Shown: positions 44,837 to 53,522 of the stretch, one piece after another
Position numbering within the stretch: the stretch's first letter is position 1
Layout of the letters: every line of letters begins with the position of its first letter
NCBI RefSeq assembly: GCF_022059845.1
Contig: NZ_CP091851.1
Span: forward strand, 3,844,001-3,908,000
Reading direction: 5' to 3'
Length of the DNA stretch: 64,000 nt
From: Terrirubrum flagellatum
GTDB lineage: Bacteria; Pseudomonadota; Alphaproteobacteria; Rhizobiales; Beijerinckiaceae
The notes under the pieces: model-generated
Told to the model about the DNA's origin: nothing
The model's database searches: none
Seen by the model: the letters and a program-made list of their open reading frames with translations, nothing else
Program-made: the position numbers and the translations under genes

Positions 44837-44849
44837 CGCGCGTCAGCCG
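44830..44849. terminator. 20-bp perfect palindrome between convergent genes
   Basis: CGGCTGACGC followed by GCGTCAGCCG, spanning the TGA of the acyltransferase gene (44834-44836) and ending 11 bases before the stop of the convergent GT4 gene. It fits a bidirectional terminator stem; there is no U-tract. Confidence 0.5.
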
Positions 44850-44859
44850 AAGGCTTCCG

Positions 44860-46017
44860 TCACATGCGGCGATAGAGCGCAGCGAAACGCTCGGCGCAGG
44901 CCGCGACCGAAAAATGGGCGCGGAAGCGTGAGAGCCCAGCCTCGCCGAGGCGGTCCCGCAATTCCGGACATTCGACGAGCTTCGCCAGCGCCGCCGAGAG
45001 CGCCGTGGCGTCGCCGGCTGGAACGAGCAGGCCGGTTTCGCCGTCGATCACCTGCTCGGGGATGGCGCCAACCAATGTCGAAACAACGGGCAAGCGGCGC
45101 GCCATCGCCTCCAAAATCGCCACCGGCTGATTTTCGGCGCGCGACGGCAGAACGAAAATGTCGGCCTGACTGAGGAGCTTGTGGACCTCGGGGCCTTCGA
45201 CCCAGCCGGGAAAGGCGACCCGATCGGCAAGCCCGAGTTCGGCGGCGCGTTTGACCGCCGCGTCCACCTCTCCGTCGCCGGCGATCACAGCCCTGAAGCC
45301 GAGATTTCGCCTGACCAGATCGGCGAACGCGTCCAGCAGCAGATCGACGCCCTTGCGCTCGCCGATCTGGCCGAGAAACAGGATCAGCGGCTCGACCTTG
45401 TCCTCGTTCGCAGGGTGAAGCGCGACGACATCGTCCGCCACCGGCACGCCATTCGCGATCTGCGTCACGCGCTCCTGCGATACGCCGAGTTCGGCGGTCA
45501 CAAAGCGGGCCCAGTAGGGGCTCAGCACCACCACCGCGTCGGCGCGGCGGAAGAAAGCGCGCACGGCGGCTTGTCTTTTCGGGCCGAGGCCCTCGTAGAA
45601 CTCGTTGTAGGCGCTGCCGTGGAGATGGAGCACGATGCGGGCGCCAAGCGCCCGCGCGACCCGTTCATACAGCATCTTCCGCCAGGTCGATCCGCGGGGC
45701 GCGATGTTGATGTGAACGACCCCGATGCGATGAAACAGAACATAGGAGACGAAAACGGCGAGCGCCGGCGGAACGGTCAGATGCTTCCATACTGACCTGT
45801 CGGTGTAGCGCGTCGGGAACACGAAAAGCTCGATGTCGGGCCAATCGCTGCGCAGACGCTCTGTCAGGTAGGACATGGCGCGCCCGATGCCGCCCCGGCC
45901 GGGCAGGCTTTCCGGGGCCAGAATCGCCACCCTCGTCCTTGTCAAAATCAAATCCTCCGGCGTCGGCGGACCTTCAGGAGCATCCGCCAACGCGGGCCGA
46001 CGCGAAATTCTGCTCAT
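44860..46017 (-). CDS. GT4 family glycosyltransferase
   Basis: A 385-residue GT-B enzyme with a complete GT4 set: PGRGGIGRAMSYLTERL (glycine-rich acceptor loop), VLHLHGSAYNEFY, ITQIANGVPV, PLILFLGQIGERKGVDLLLDAF, FRAVIAGDGEVDAA, RVAFPGWVEGPEVHKLLSQADIFVLPS and the E-x7-E pair in RAENQPVAILEAMARRLPVV. It is the last gene of the minus-strand run flippase / acyltransferase / GT4. ATG 46017 is used. Confidence 0.92.
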   Translation of the reverse strand: MSRISRRPALADAPEGPPTPEDLILTRTRVAILAPESLPGRGGIGRAMSYLTERLRSDWPDIELFVFPTRYTDRSVWKHLTVPPALAVFVSYVLFHRIGVVHINIAPRGSTWRKMLYERVARALGARIVLHLHGSAYNEFYEGLGPKRQAAVRAFFRRADAVVVLSPYWARFVTAELGVSQERVTQIANGVPVADDVVALHPANEDKVEPLILFLGQIGERKGVDLLLDAFADLVRRNLGFRAVIAGDGEVDAAVKRAAELGLADRVAFPGWVEGPEVHKLLSQADIFVLPSRAENQPVAILEAMARRLPVVSTLVGAIPEQVIDGETGLLVPAGDATALSAALAKLVECPELRDRLGEAGLSRFRAHFSVAACAERFAALYRRM

Positions 46018-46064
46018 ATCGGGGCCCGAACGCCCCCGCCCTTCAACGACAATGAAGTCAAATT

Positions 46065-47213
46065 TTACCGGTCAGCAAGCTTGGGCGGATGCTGTGGTGA
46101 AGAAGCATAACCCACCCCGCCTGACCCGTCGCCCGGAACCTGCCGGGTCGCGCCCGACCGCTGCGTAAACTGGCCCGACAGAAAGGCCAGAATCGGCTTT
46201 TCGACCAGCAAATGACCAAGGAGCGCGACGACGATCGCCGCCGCCGTGAGCAGGATGAATGCCAATTCGGGCGCCATCGTCTTCAACGGCGGAACAACCC
46301 GGAAGGCGGCCGAGGCCAGCGGCTGATGGACGAGATAGAGCAGATAGGACGCGCCTCCGAGCATCTTCCACAGCCCGGCGGCCGGGAGTGTCCGGCCAGC
46401 TTCGAACCGGACGAGGCCGTAGATCAGCACGGCCGCTGCGATGAGATAGGCGACGCCTCCCCACGCGCCGAGAATGGCGATGTCATGCGATGTTCCACGG
46501 CCGATGAGCCATTCCGCGGCGCAGAGCGCCAGCAGCCCCCCGCCGCCGGCGACGATCCACAGTCCGGCCGGCGCGACAGAGCGCCGCAGGACCGCGATCG
46601 CGACCAAAATTCCCAGTCCGAAACCGAGATTGAGGCCGCTGCCCACGAGCGAGAGCAGCCCGAGCGAATCCACATCGAGCGAGAAGGCGGAACCGACGAG
46701 GCTGAGCGCGATCCAGATCGCGATGAGGCCGAAGGCGGGCCGACCGAGCCAAAGCGCCAACGCGAACAGCGCGTAGAACACCATCTCGTGTCGAAGCGTC
46801 CAGGAAATCGACAGGATCGCGTTCGCGTGCGGCAGAAGCAGCAGGTCCGCGATGACGCCCGGAAAGGTCAATTCGCGCTTTCCGAGAAGCCCCGGCGACA
46901 GGAGGAAACCGGCGAGCATCACAAGCGAAATCATCCAGAACATCGGCATGAGCCGGATGGCGCGCTTGGCCGCAAAGCGCGCGATTGTCCCGGGGCGGCC
47001 AATATCGTCGCGATGGACGTGATAGATGATGAAGCCGCTCAGAACGAAGAAATACGGCACGCCGACATGGCCGGGCCGAAACAGATCGCCGAACACGTTG
47101 ACGCCGCGAAAATCGTGAACGACGCCGGTGTAGTGAAACAGGACGACGGCGGTCGCCGCGAAGAAGCGCCCCGCCTCGAGCGTCAGCAGCGGCTGGCTGC
47201 GTTGCAAGCTCAT
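46065..47213 (-). CDS. Acyltransferase family 3 membrane protein
   Basis: 382 residues from ATG 47213; the frame is open to 47258 but the flippase gene ends at 47227 in between, with only 13 bases separating the two genes. Motifs: LTLEAGRFFAATAVVLFHYTG (His near residue 26), GHVGVPYFFVLSGFIIYHVH, AKRAIRLMPMFWMI, SISWTLRHEMVFYALFAL. About ten spans, no SGNH domain. Probably adds an acyl group to the product of the adjacent GT4 and Wzx proteins. Confidence 0.9.
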   Translation of the reverse strand: MSLQRSQPLLTLEAGRFFAATAVVLFHYTGVVHDFRGVNVFGDLFRPGHVGVPYFFVLSGFIIYHVHRDDIGRPGTIARFAAKRAIRLMPMFWMISLVMLAGFLLSPGLLGKRELTFPGVIADLLLLPHANAILSISWTLRHEMVFYALFALALWLGRPAFGLIAIWIALSLVGSAFSLDVDSLGLLSLVGSGLNLGFGLGILVAIAVLRRSVAPAGLWIVAGGGGLLALCAAEWLIGRGTSHDIAILGAWGGVAYLIAAAVLIYGLVRFEAGRTLPAAGLWKMLGGASYLLYLVHQPLASAAFRVVPPLKTMAPELAFILLTAAAIVVALLGHLLVEKPILAFLSGQFTQRSGATRQVPGDGSGGVGYASSPQHPPKLADR

Positions 47214-47226
47214 CGTCCGATATCCA

Positions 47227-48669
47227 TCAGCGTCGCCACCTCGCTGCGCGCAGCACAAGCGTCCTGAGCGAAGCCGGCGCCACGGTCGCCGACCATATCA
47301 AAATCGCCGCGACACAACCCGCGCCGAGCGCGAGATTCGTCAACAGGGTCGTTTCGTGAGGCAGCAAGGTCGCGACCAGAAGAACAAGCAGTCCTGTGGG
47401 AAATAAAAGCGTCCAGCAGATGACGCCCGTCAGGCCCGTGGCCGCAAACAGCAGCAGCGAATCCACGATGGCGCGCAGCGACCAGGCCGTCGCGGCGCCG
47501 ACAATGCCCCAGCGGCCGATCGCGAACCACAGCAAGGCGACGAAGGGCAGGATTTCAAGCACATGCAGGCGGGCGATGAGATTGGGGCGCTGCTCCGCCT
47601 GCAACTGGGCATAGGGCACATAGGCGAGGCTGTTGAACCAGACGCCGACGATCAGTATCTCGCCGACCTGGCTCAATTCGGGCGCGACGAAATCGCCGAT
47701 CCAGAGTTTCAGGAAAGGGTCGATAAAAACCGCGCCGCAGACGAGGAGCGGCGCCATGATGATTCCGAGCCCGACCACGCCATCCCGCGAAAGTTTGCCC
47801 CGGTCGTCCTCCCCCGACATCGACATGCGCGGAAACAAGGCGGATTGCAGGCTCGTCGGCAGAATCTGCACGCGCATGATCAGATTGAGCGGCACATTGT
47901 AGAGGCCGACGGCGGCCGGCCCGAGCTTCGACGCGACAATGTATCGATCGAGATTCACAATCAGCGGCGACACGATGTTGGTGACGCTCGTCCAGAACCC
48001 GTATTGCGTGAGCTTGCGCGCCCACTCGCGCGACGCCGCCAACATCCGCATGCGCGGGCCGCGGCGCAGCGCAAGGAAAATCATCACCAGCGGCAGCGTC
48101 GAGCGCGCGATCGCGCCCGTGAAAAGCACGGTCTGGAGATCGGGGCCAAGCCATTTCGCCATCGCCAGCGGCGCGATCTGAAACGCGACCGCCATGGCGA
48201 ACTGCGCGACGCTAAGCTCAAAGAAGCGCTCATGCGCCTGCAGCAGGCCGCGAAACACCGAGGCCGTGATCCAGAGCGGCAGCAGCAGCGCGATGAAGCG
48301 GATGCTCCAGCCGGCCTCGGCGATGAGTTCAGGCCCGATTCCCATCCAATTGCTCAGGATCGGAATGATCGCCGCGAACATGACGATCATTCCGATCGCC
48401 CCCGCCAGCAGGCTGATCGCGATCGCCGTGCCGAAGAGAATGCTCGACTCGTCGAGCGACTGGCGCAGCCGCGCCAGCATCGCCGTCACCGCCTTGTCCA
48501 GGCCGAAATTGAAGAGCTGGAAATAATCGAACAGCAGCCAGACGATGACGATGACGCCGTAGCGCTGCGGACCGATCAGGCGAAGATAGATCGGCACCGT
48601 GACCAGGATCACCCCGATCTGGAGAACCGACGAAATGAGGCTGAAACTCGCATTGCGGGTAAGGCTCAA
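47227..48669 (-). CDS. Wzx-like oligosaccharide flippase (second of two)
   Basis: A 480-residue membrane protein of the MATE/PST polysaccharide-transporter group with about 12-14 spans. It has the typical start NASFSLISSVLQIGVILVTVPIYLRLIGPQRYGVI, a midpoint YGFWTSVTNIVSPLIVNLDRYIVASKLGPAAVGLYNVP and LPTSLQSALFPRMS. It is a better match to classical lipopolysaccharide flippases than the 15067 protein, and unrelated to it at a glance. It heads the minus-strand unit that continues with an acyltransferase and a GT4. Confidence 0.9.
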   Translation of the reverse strand: MSLTRNASFSLISSVLQIGVILVTVPIYLRLIGPQRYGVIVIVWLLFDYFQLFNFGLDKAVTAMLARLRQSLDESSILFGTAIAISLLAGAIGMIVMFAAIIPILSNWMGIGPELIAEAGWSIRFIALLLPLWITASVFRGLLQAHERFFELSVAQFAMAVAFQIAPLAMAKWLGPDLQTVLFTGAIARSTLPLVMIFLALRRGPRMRMLAASREWARKLTQYGFWTSVTNIVSPLIVNLDRYIVASKLGPAAVGLYNVPLNLIMRVQILPTSLQSALFPRMSMSGEDDRGKLSRDGVVGLGIIMAPLLVCGAVFIDPFLKLWIGDFVAPELSQVGEILIVGVWFNSLAYVPYAQLQAEQRPNLIARLHVLEILPFVALLWFAIGRWGIVGAATAWSLRAIVDSLLLFAATGLTGVICWTLLFPTGLLVLLVATLLPHETTLLTNLALGAGCVAAILIWSATVAPASLRTLVLRAARWRR

Positions 48670-49037
48670 GAATCGGCCCTCGCCAGACGCTCCGTCATCG
48701 CGCAGTCGCCTTTTGAACGCCTCGCCCGCGGCTTTTCGCCCATCAGAACCGACCCCGGCGCCGCAGGATGTTCGGCGCAGCCCCTTGCCAGGGCGCTGGC
48801 GGCCGCGCTCCGGCCCAACGAAATGTAAATCATATCATCGACATAGTAAGAGCTTACTCCGGCGGTCGGGCCATTTCGACCAAAGCGCGATTTTCGCCTC
48901 ACGAGCGCCCTTTTCACCGATCGAACCACCAGTTGCAAAACAGGCGCAAGGAGCGAGATAACCCGGACCATGCCCTTCGCGTCCGCTACACTATGAGCAG
49001 GCCTCTGAGAACGATCATGCGTTGAGCCGATCAATCC
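48670..49037. other. Divergent region between the second flippase and third Wzy-like gene
   Basis: 368 bases without a believable gene. It contains a short inverted repeat AGTAAG-AG-CTTACT at 48845-48858. The gene on the right starts 12 bases after a TGAGCCGAT run with a poor ribosome site. No sigma-70 pair is convincing. Confidence 0.5.
48845..48858. promoter_or_regulatory. 14-bp inverted repeat in a divergent region
   Basis: AGTAAG and CTTACT arms with AG between them, about 175 bases before both flanking genes. Such short hyphenated dyads are common regulator sites; the regulator is unknown. Confidence 0.3.
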
Positions 49038-50330
49038 ATGATTCTTGCCCTCCTCTTCGCCTTCATCTTCGCTGTCGCCGAAATCGCGGTCACCTCCACC
49101 TTCGCGAATCTGATCGGCCCCGGCGCCGCGACCGTGTGTCTCGCCGCGGCGGCGGCGGCGGTGCTCATGGGCGCGGCTGCGAGCATGCTGGACAAGCAGA
49201 TCAAGGCGCTTGTGGCGTTCGTCGCCGGCGCCGCGTTCCTGATCTTCGAAATTCAGCTCTTCGCGATCAGAACGAACGCCGAAGTCAATCCCAACGTCCT
49301 GTTCACCTACGCTCCCATTCTCGGCTTTGCGATCTTCGCCAATTCGCGGCTCAACCTCCGAAGATTTCTCTTCGTTCTTTTTCTCTGCTCGATCGCCTAC
49401 AGCTTTTTGTATCTCGCGCTCTTCAACACGCTGTCGAGCCCGAGGCTCGATCCGCAGGATGCGTCGGTGAAGATCCTGGTTGGCGACAGCACGCGCGACG
49501 CCCGCGTTTTCCTCGCCGCGTCGTTTCCCACCTTCGCGTTCTTTTACGCGCTCGATCGCATCCTCAGGCTGAAGAGATTTATTTTCCTGCCATTCCTCGC
49601 GATTCCCATCGCCGCGCTGGCGCTGGCGCAATCGCGTCTTCACCTCGCCGTCATGGGCGTCGTCACCGTCGCCTATATTCTCGGCCTGACCGGCGCGTTG
49701 CCGCGCCGTCTTCTGCTTGGCGGATTTTTTATTCTCGCGCTGGTGCTCATGCTGAGCGTGCCATTTCCGGACTTCAATCCCTATCGCCTGTTTTCCGGCG
49801 ACGGCTCAGCGGAAGCGCGGGCGCGAGCCCTGATGGTTTTCAGATTCTTCATCTCGGAATATCCGATATTCGGGGTCGGCATTTCGCCCACCCGCGCCGA
49901 CGAAACCTCGCTCCTGCGCGCGAGCTATATCTACTGGGACGATCTTGGCGTCATCGGCGTGTGGTATTGCTTCGGCATCGTCGGGCTGACCATCTTCTGC
50001 CTGCACGCGAGCCTCTGCATTCTCGGAGTCCGTCGGCCGCGCGAGCTGACGCTGTCGGACCATCAGGCGCTTCTCCTGACGGCGCTGGTTTTCGGCCTGC
50101 TGTCGATCTCATCGCCGAATATCTGGCTCGGCAGCGGTTCGACGATCCTGTCGATCATGTTGGGAATCTGGCTGCGGACGGAGCATGGCCGTCGCGCCGG
50201 CCCGGAAAAGCCGCCTGCTTCTGAAAGCGCGCGCGCGCCCGACGGCGGTCATCTCGCCGCGAAGCCGGACGAGAAAACAATCGAGGACGCACTTGAGCCA
50301 GCGGCGGCGCTCGCGCCCCATCGCTCGTAA
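49038..50330 (+). CDS. O-antigen ligase/Wzy-like polymerase (third of three)
   Basis: A 430-residue protein with about ten hydrophobic spans starting at once (ILALLFAFIFAVAEIAVTSTF). In the large loop are VGDSTRDARVFLAASFPTF, QSRLHLAVMGVV, RALMVFRFFISEYPIFGVGISPT and YIYWDDLGVIGVWYCFGIVGLTIFC, a D-D/x-L-G-V-I-G pattern seen in EPS polymerases of the WaaL superfamily. The soluble C-terminus (about 50 residues) is Ala/Pro/Glu-rich. It is divergent from the second flippase and may form a pair with it. Confidence 0.75.
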   Translation: MILALLFAFIFAVAEIAVTSTFANLIGPGAATVCLAAAAAAVLMGAAASMLDKQIKALVAFVAGAAFLIFEIQLFAIRTNAEVNPNVLFTYAPILGFAIFANSRLNLRRFLFVLFLCSIAYSFLYLALFNTLSSPRLDPQDASVKILVGDSTRDARVFLAASFPTFAFFYALDRILRLKRFIFLPFLAIPIAALALAQSRLHLAVMGVVTVAYILGLTGALPRRLLLGGFFILALVLMLSVPFPDFNPYRLFSGDGSAEARARALMVFRFFISEYPIFGVGISPTRADETSLLRASYIYWDDLGVIGVWYCFGIVGLTIFCLHASLCILGVRRPRELTLSDHQALLLTALVFGLLSISSPNIWLGSGSTILSIMLGIWLRTEHGRRAGPEKPPASESARAPDGGHLAAKPDEKTIEDALEPAAALAPHRS

Positions 50331-50395
50331 CGATCGCCTCGCCCCATTCACATCCGTTCGCGGCGCGCGACCAGACGGGGCGAACAGGCCGGCGA

Positions 50396-51409
50396 TCACG
50401 CCCCGGCGAATCTCATCCCGACGATCGCGCGCGCCAGATTCGCAGCGCGCGACCATTCGCCGCGCCTCGCGTAACGCAGCGCCTTGCGGCTGACATCGAA
50501 CAGCACGAAGGGAAGCGAGGTCCGGAAGAAGCGCGCGCAGCACCTGATGCGGCTGCGCGCCATGTAATAGTCGGCCAGCGCCGAACGCTCGCCGAAGTCA
50601 TTGGTGCCGATCGTGGCGCCGACCTTGTGATAGACGATCGACTTTGCGGCGTAGCCAAGCCTGAACAGGCCGCGCGCGCGCGCCGCCCAATCCAGCTCCT
50701 CATAGTAGAGGAAATAATCCTCCTGCATGAGGCCGATCTTTTCCAGAAACTCGCGGCTGACGAACATCGAGGCGCCGCTGACATAATCGAGCTGCGCTTC
50801 GACCGCGGCCTGATCGATTGGCGCTCTTGCATCAGACTGCGCGCCGACGCCGACGCCGCGGCCCTTCGACCTGATGAACCAGGCGCCGCCGAGATTCTGC
50901 ACGAGATCGCGCTGGCCGTGATAGATCAGGGTCGATCCGCAGATGCCGATGCCGGGATCATCCCCCATGCGGCGGATGAGCCATGTCAGCGCATCGGGCT
51001 CGACCTCGACATCATTGTTGAGGACCCAGAAATAATCGAACCCGTTCGCAAGCGCATGGCGCATGCCGACATTGTTGCCAGCGGCGTAACCGCCATTGCG
51101 GCCGGTCTGGATGAGAACGATCGCGTTTGAATCTCCCTGCGCGCCTTGCTGAAGCGATGCCGCATCCGACCGGTCAATGAAGTTGAACGGCTCTTTCGCC
51201 GCAGCGACGCGCCCGGCATTGATGCGCTCGAGCTCCATCGCGGCCCAGCTTTTGATGCGCGCGACCGAATCATCCGTCGAGGCGTTGTCGCAGACGATGA
51301 TGCTGAAGCGCCTGTTCTCGAGATGGGCGAGACTCTCGAGACAATCGACGGTGTCCTTCCAGCCATTCCAGTTGAGAACGATGATCGCCGCCTTGCTGCT
51401 CTCGGACAT
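50396..51409 (-). CDS. GT2 family glycosyltransferase (rhamnosyltransferase-like)
   Basis: A 337-residue GT-A enzyme of the WbbL/rhamnosyltransferase group: AAIIVLNWNGWKDTVDCLESL, FSIIVCDNASTDDSVARI, GRNGGYAAGNNVGMRHAL, YFWVLNNDVEVEP (the D-x-D site as NDV), VSGASMFVSREFLEKIG and YFLYYEELDWAARARGLF (E-x-D-W catalytic area). The N-W-N and N-N-x-G-M-R motifs are characteristic of the group. It is followed by the convergent Wzy-like gene and preceded by the secreted lyase-like gene on the same strand. Confidence 0.92.
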   Translation of the reverse strand: MSESSKAAIIVLNWNGWKDTVDCLESLAHLENRRFSIIVCDNASTDDSVARIKSWAAMELERINAGRVAAAKEPFNFIDRSDAASLQQGAQGDSNAIVLIQTGRNGGYAAGNNVGMRHALANGFDYFWVLNNDVEVEPDALTWLIRRMGDDPGIGICGSTLIYHGQRDLVQNLGGAWFIRSKGRGVGVGAQSDARAPIDQAAVEAQLDYVSGASMFVSREFLEKIGLMQEDYFLYYEELDWAARARGLFRLGYAAKSIVYHKVGATIGTNDFGERSALADYYMARSRIRCCARFFRTSLPFVLFDVSRKALRYARRGEWSRAANLARAIVGMRFAGA

Positions 51410-51466
51410 TGCGTGGAATTCCGCCTCATCAAAATCATTGCAAAAATAACCGCCCTATCAGGCGAA

Positions 51467-52234
51467 TCAGGGCGCGGCGCTCGACGTCACTTCGTCGATC
51501 TTGAACAGCGCCTTGCTCGTCACTGACCTCGCGTTCCGATAGATGCGGAATTGCGGATAGAGCGGACGGTTGGCGCCATATCCGAAGCTTCCATTGTAGT
51601 TCACGATCTGGTGGCCGTTCATCCAGACCTTGACGTATCCCGTGTTGTTCAGATCAGCGCGGATGTCGACGACGAAATCCGCGCGCGCGCCGATCTGCAT
51701 CATCGGCGCCGAGCGATAGAGCACCGTGCGTTTGTAGCTTGAGAGATCGGTCGGCGGATCGGCGATGATCTCCTGACGCGAAATCCGGAATTCGGATTTC
51801 TTCGTGCTCGGCGACCATTCCCAGGTGAACAGCAGTGGGCCGGCGTTCTCGACCTTGTCGCCCGGCGCGGGCTTCGCGTGAAGCTCGAAGAAATTGAGCC
51901 AGTCCTGCGGCCCCGCCGCGAACGCGTTCTCGCCGGGCACGACGGAAAAGCGAATATGCGCGACCGGGCCAATGGTCTGGACATAGCCGTCGAAGCCGAT
52001 GCGATCCGAAGCGGTGTTCGCGCCGGGCGCCCGCTCATTTTCGCGGCACTCCATCGAAATCCATCCGGGCTCGCCATTGTGGCTGACAGCCTGGGCGTTC
52101 CAGGGATTCTTCGGCCCGATCAGCACGAAGCGCTGGCCGCCCTGCACCTTCAACTCCGCCATCGGCGGCGTCTGCGCCTCAGCGGAGACGGCGAAGAGCA
52201 TGAGACCGCAAAGCGCTTTCAGGGCCGTGTTCAT
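51467..52234 (-). CDS. Secreted heparin-lyase-I-like polysaccharide lyase
   Basis: 255 residues from ATG 52234; the frame extends to 52288. Signal peptide [19 protein letters not shown], cut before QTPP. The mature part is the PF14099 jelly roll: [17 protein letters not shown] (the R-x-E area), [71 protein letters not shown] and [13 protein letters not shown]. It resembles the N-terminal part of the 41472 protein but uses the Sec route. Expected to cut acidic polysaccharide in the periplasm or outside, for turnover of mis-assembled polymer or to free the cell. The substrate is not known. Confidence 0.8.
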   Translation of the reverse strand: MNTALKALCGLMLFAVSAEAQTPPMAELKVQGGQRFVLIGPKNPWNAQAVSHNGEPGWISMECRENERAPGANTASDRIGFDGYVQTIGPVAHIRFSVVPGENAFAAGPQDWLNFFELHAKPAPGDKVENAGPLLFTWEWSPSTKKSEFRISRQEIIADPPTDLSSYKRTVLYRSAPMMQIGARADFVVDIRADLNNTGYVKVWMNGHQIVNYNGSFGYGANRPLYPQFRIYRNARSVTSKALFKIDEVTSSAAP

Positions 52235-52449
52235 GGGCGCGGACTCTCGGGCTGGCGAGGGGTGAGCGACTTTTTCGCTACCTCTCAAGCTTAGGCAAGA
52301 TAGGGGCGTGGTCGGGGCGGCCCATGTTCATTTTCGTCGCGCTTGCCAAACGGCCGACCGCCTGTATCACTCCGCGGCGAAATCCATGCGTTCGCATGAT
52401 CCCGCGCGCGATCCGTCGTGCGCGGGATTATGTCTTGAGGGAGGCGCCC
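52235..52449. other. Right border of the EPS island, upstream of gshB
   Basis: 215 bases between the divergent lyase and gshB genes. The frame of gshB is open to 52324 but its family-like sequence begins at ATG 52450. No repeat like the 117-bp element is seen here, so the island is not bounded by the same element on both sides. Confidence 0.5.
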
Positions 52450-53397
52450 ATGGCCCTGTCCGTCGCGGTCCAGATGGACCCCATCCAGTCGATCCGCATC
52501 GCCGGCGATTCGGGCTTTGGCCTGATGCTGGAGGCGCAGGCGCGCGGCCATCAGCTCTTCTATTACACGCCGGACAAGCTCTCGATGCGCGACGGCAAGG
52601 TGTCGGCGCGGATGCAGCCGGTCACCGTGCGCGATATCGCCGGCGATCATTTCACTCTGGGTGAAGCGGCGCGGCGCGAACTCGCAACGCTCGACGTCGT
52701 GCTGCTCAGGCAGGACCCGCCGTTCGATCTCAACTACATCACGACGACGCATCTGCTTGAGCGCATCCATCCGAAGACGCTCGTCGTCAACGATCCGTTC
52801 CATGTACGCAACGCGCCGGAAAAGACCTTCGTCACCGAATTCCCTGATCTGATGCCGCCAACGCTGATCACGCGCGACCGCGAGGAGATCGAGGATTTCC
52901 GCAGGGAGCATGGCGAGATCGTGATGAAGCCGCTCTACGGCCATGGCGGCGCCGGCGTGTTCAAGGTGGGGAAAGACGATCCGAATTTTGGCTCGCTCTT
53001 TGATCTGTTCTCGACCCTGTTCCGCGAGGCCTGGGTGGTGCAGCGCTTCCTGCCGGCGGTGGTGAAGGGCGACAAGCGCATCATTCTCGTCGATGGAGCC
53101 TTCGCCGGCGCCATCAATCGCGTGCCGCAGGCCGACGACATCCGCTCCAACATGGTGCGCGGCGGCGCGGCCGAGGCGACGGAATTGACGGCGCGCGAGC
53201 GGGAAATCTGCGAGCGCATTGGCCCGGAGCTGAAGAGACGCGGCCTCATCCTTGTCGGCATCGACGTGATCGACGGACTGCTCACTGAAATCAATGTCAC
53301 CGCGCCGACCGGCCTGCGCGTCATCAAGCGCACCGGCGGGCCTGATATCGCGGCGATGATCTGGGATTGCATCGAGGAGAAGAGGAGGGGCGGGTAA
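52450..53397 (+). CDS. gshB: Glutathione synthase
   Basis: A 315-residue ATP-grasp enzyme (gamma-glutamylcysteine + glycine + ATP to glutathione), start ATG 52450 with GAGGGAGG upstream. Motifs: [85 protein letters not shown] (nucleotide-binding loop), [17 protein letters not shown] and [16 protein letters not shown]. Length is exactly normal. In related genomes it follows yraN directly. Confidence 0.97.
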   Translation: MALSVAVQMDPIQSIRIAGDSGFGLMLEAQARGHQLFYYTPDKLSMRDGKVSARMQPVTVRDIAGDHFTLGEAARRELATLDVVLLRQDPPFDLNYITTTHLLERIHPKTLVVNDPFHVRNAPEKTFVTEFPDLMPPTLITRDREEIEDFRREHGEIVMKPLYGHGGAGVFKVGKDDPNFGSLFDLFSTLFREAWVVQRFLPAVVKGDKRIILVDGAFAGAINRVPQADDIRSNMVRGGAAEATELTAREREICERIGPELKRRGLILVGIDVIDGLLTEINVTAPTGLRVIKRTGGPDIAAMIWDCIEEKRRGG

Positions 53398-53408
53398 TTT
53401 CTCCAGAT

Positions 53409-53495
53409 GTCATCGCCGGGCTTGACCCGGCGATCCAGAATTCCCTTCAAAATCGCAATCTTAAACTGGATGCCCGGGTCAAGCCCGGGCATGAC
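53409..53495. repeat. Palindromic intergenic repeat between gshB and the aminotransferase gene
   Basis: Two 30-base arms, 53409-53438 and 53466-53495, are inverted copies with 4 mismatches, joined by a 27-base spacer. Each arm has its own inner stem around CCGGGCTTGACCCGG. The GTCATnnCCGGGCTTGACCCGGnnATCCAG type is widespread in Hyphomicrobiales. Lying between convergent stops, it may also end transcription both ways. Confidence 0.85.
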
Positions 53496-53522
53496 GCTGT
53501 AAATAAGAACGCTGGGCGGCGC

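Noticed and set aside
47563-48828. Plus-strand frame of 421 codons opposite the second flippase
   Set aside because: Composition dominated by Arg, Asp, Gln and His is that of a shadow frame, while the minus strand encodes a clear membrane protein.
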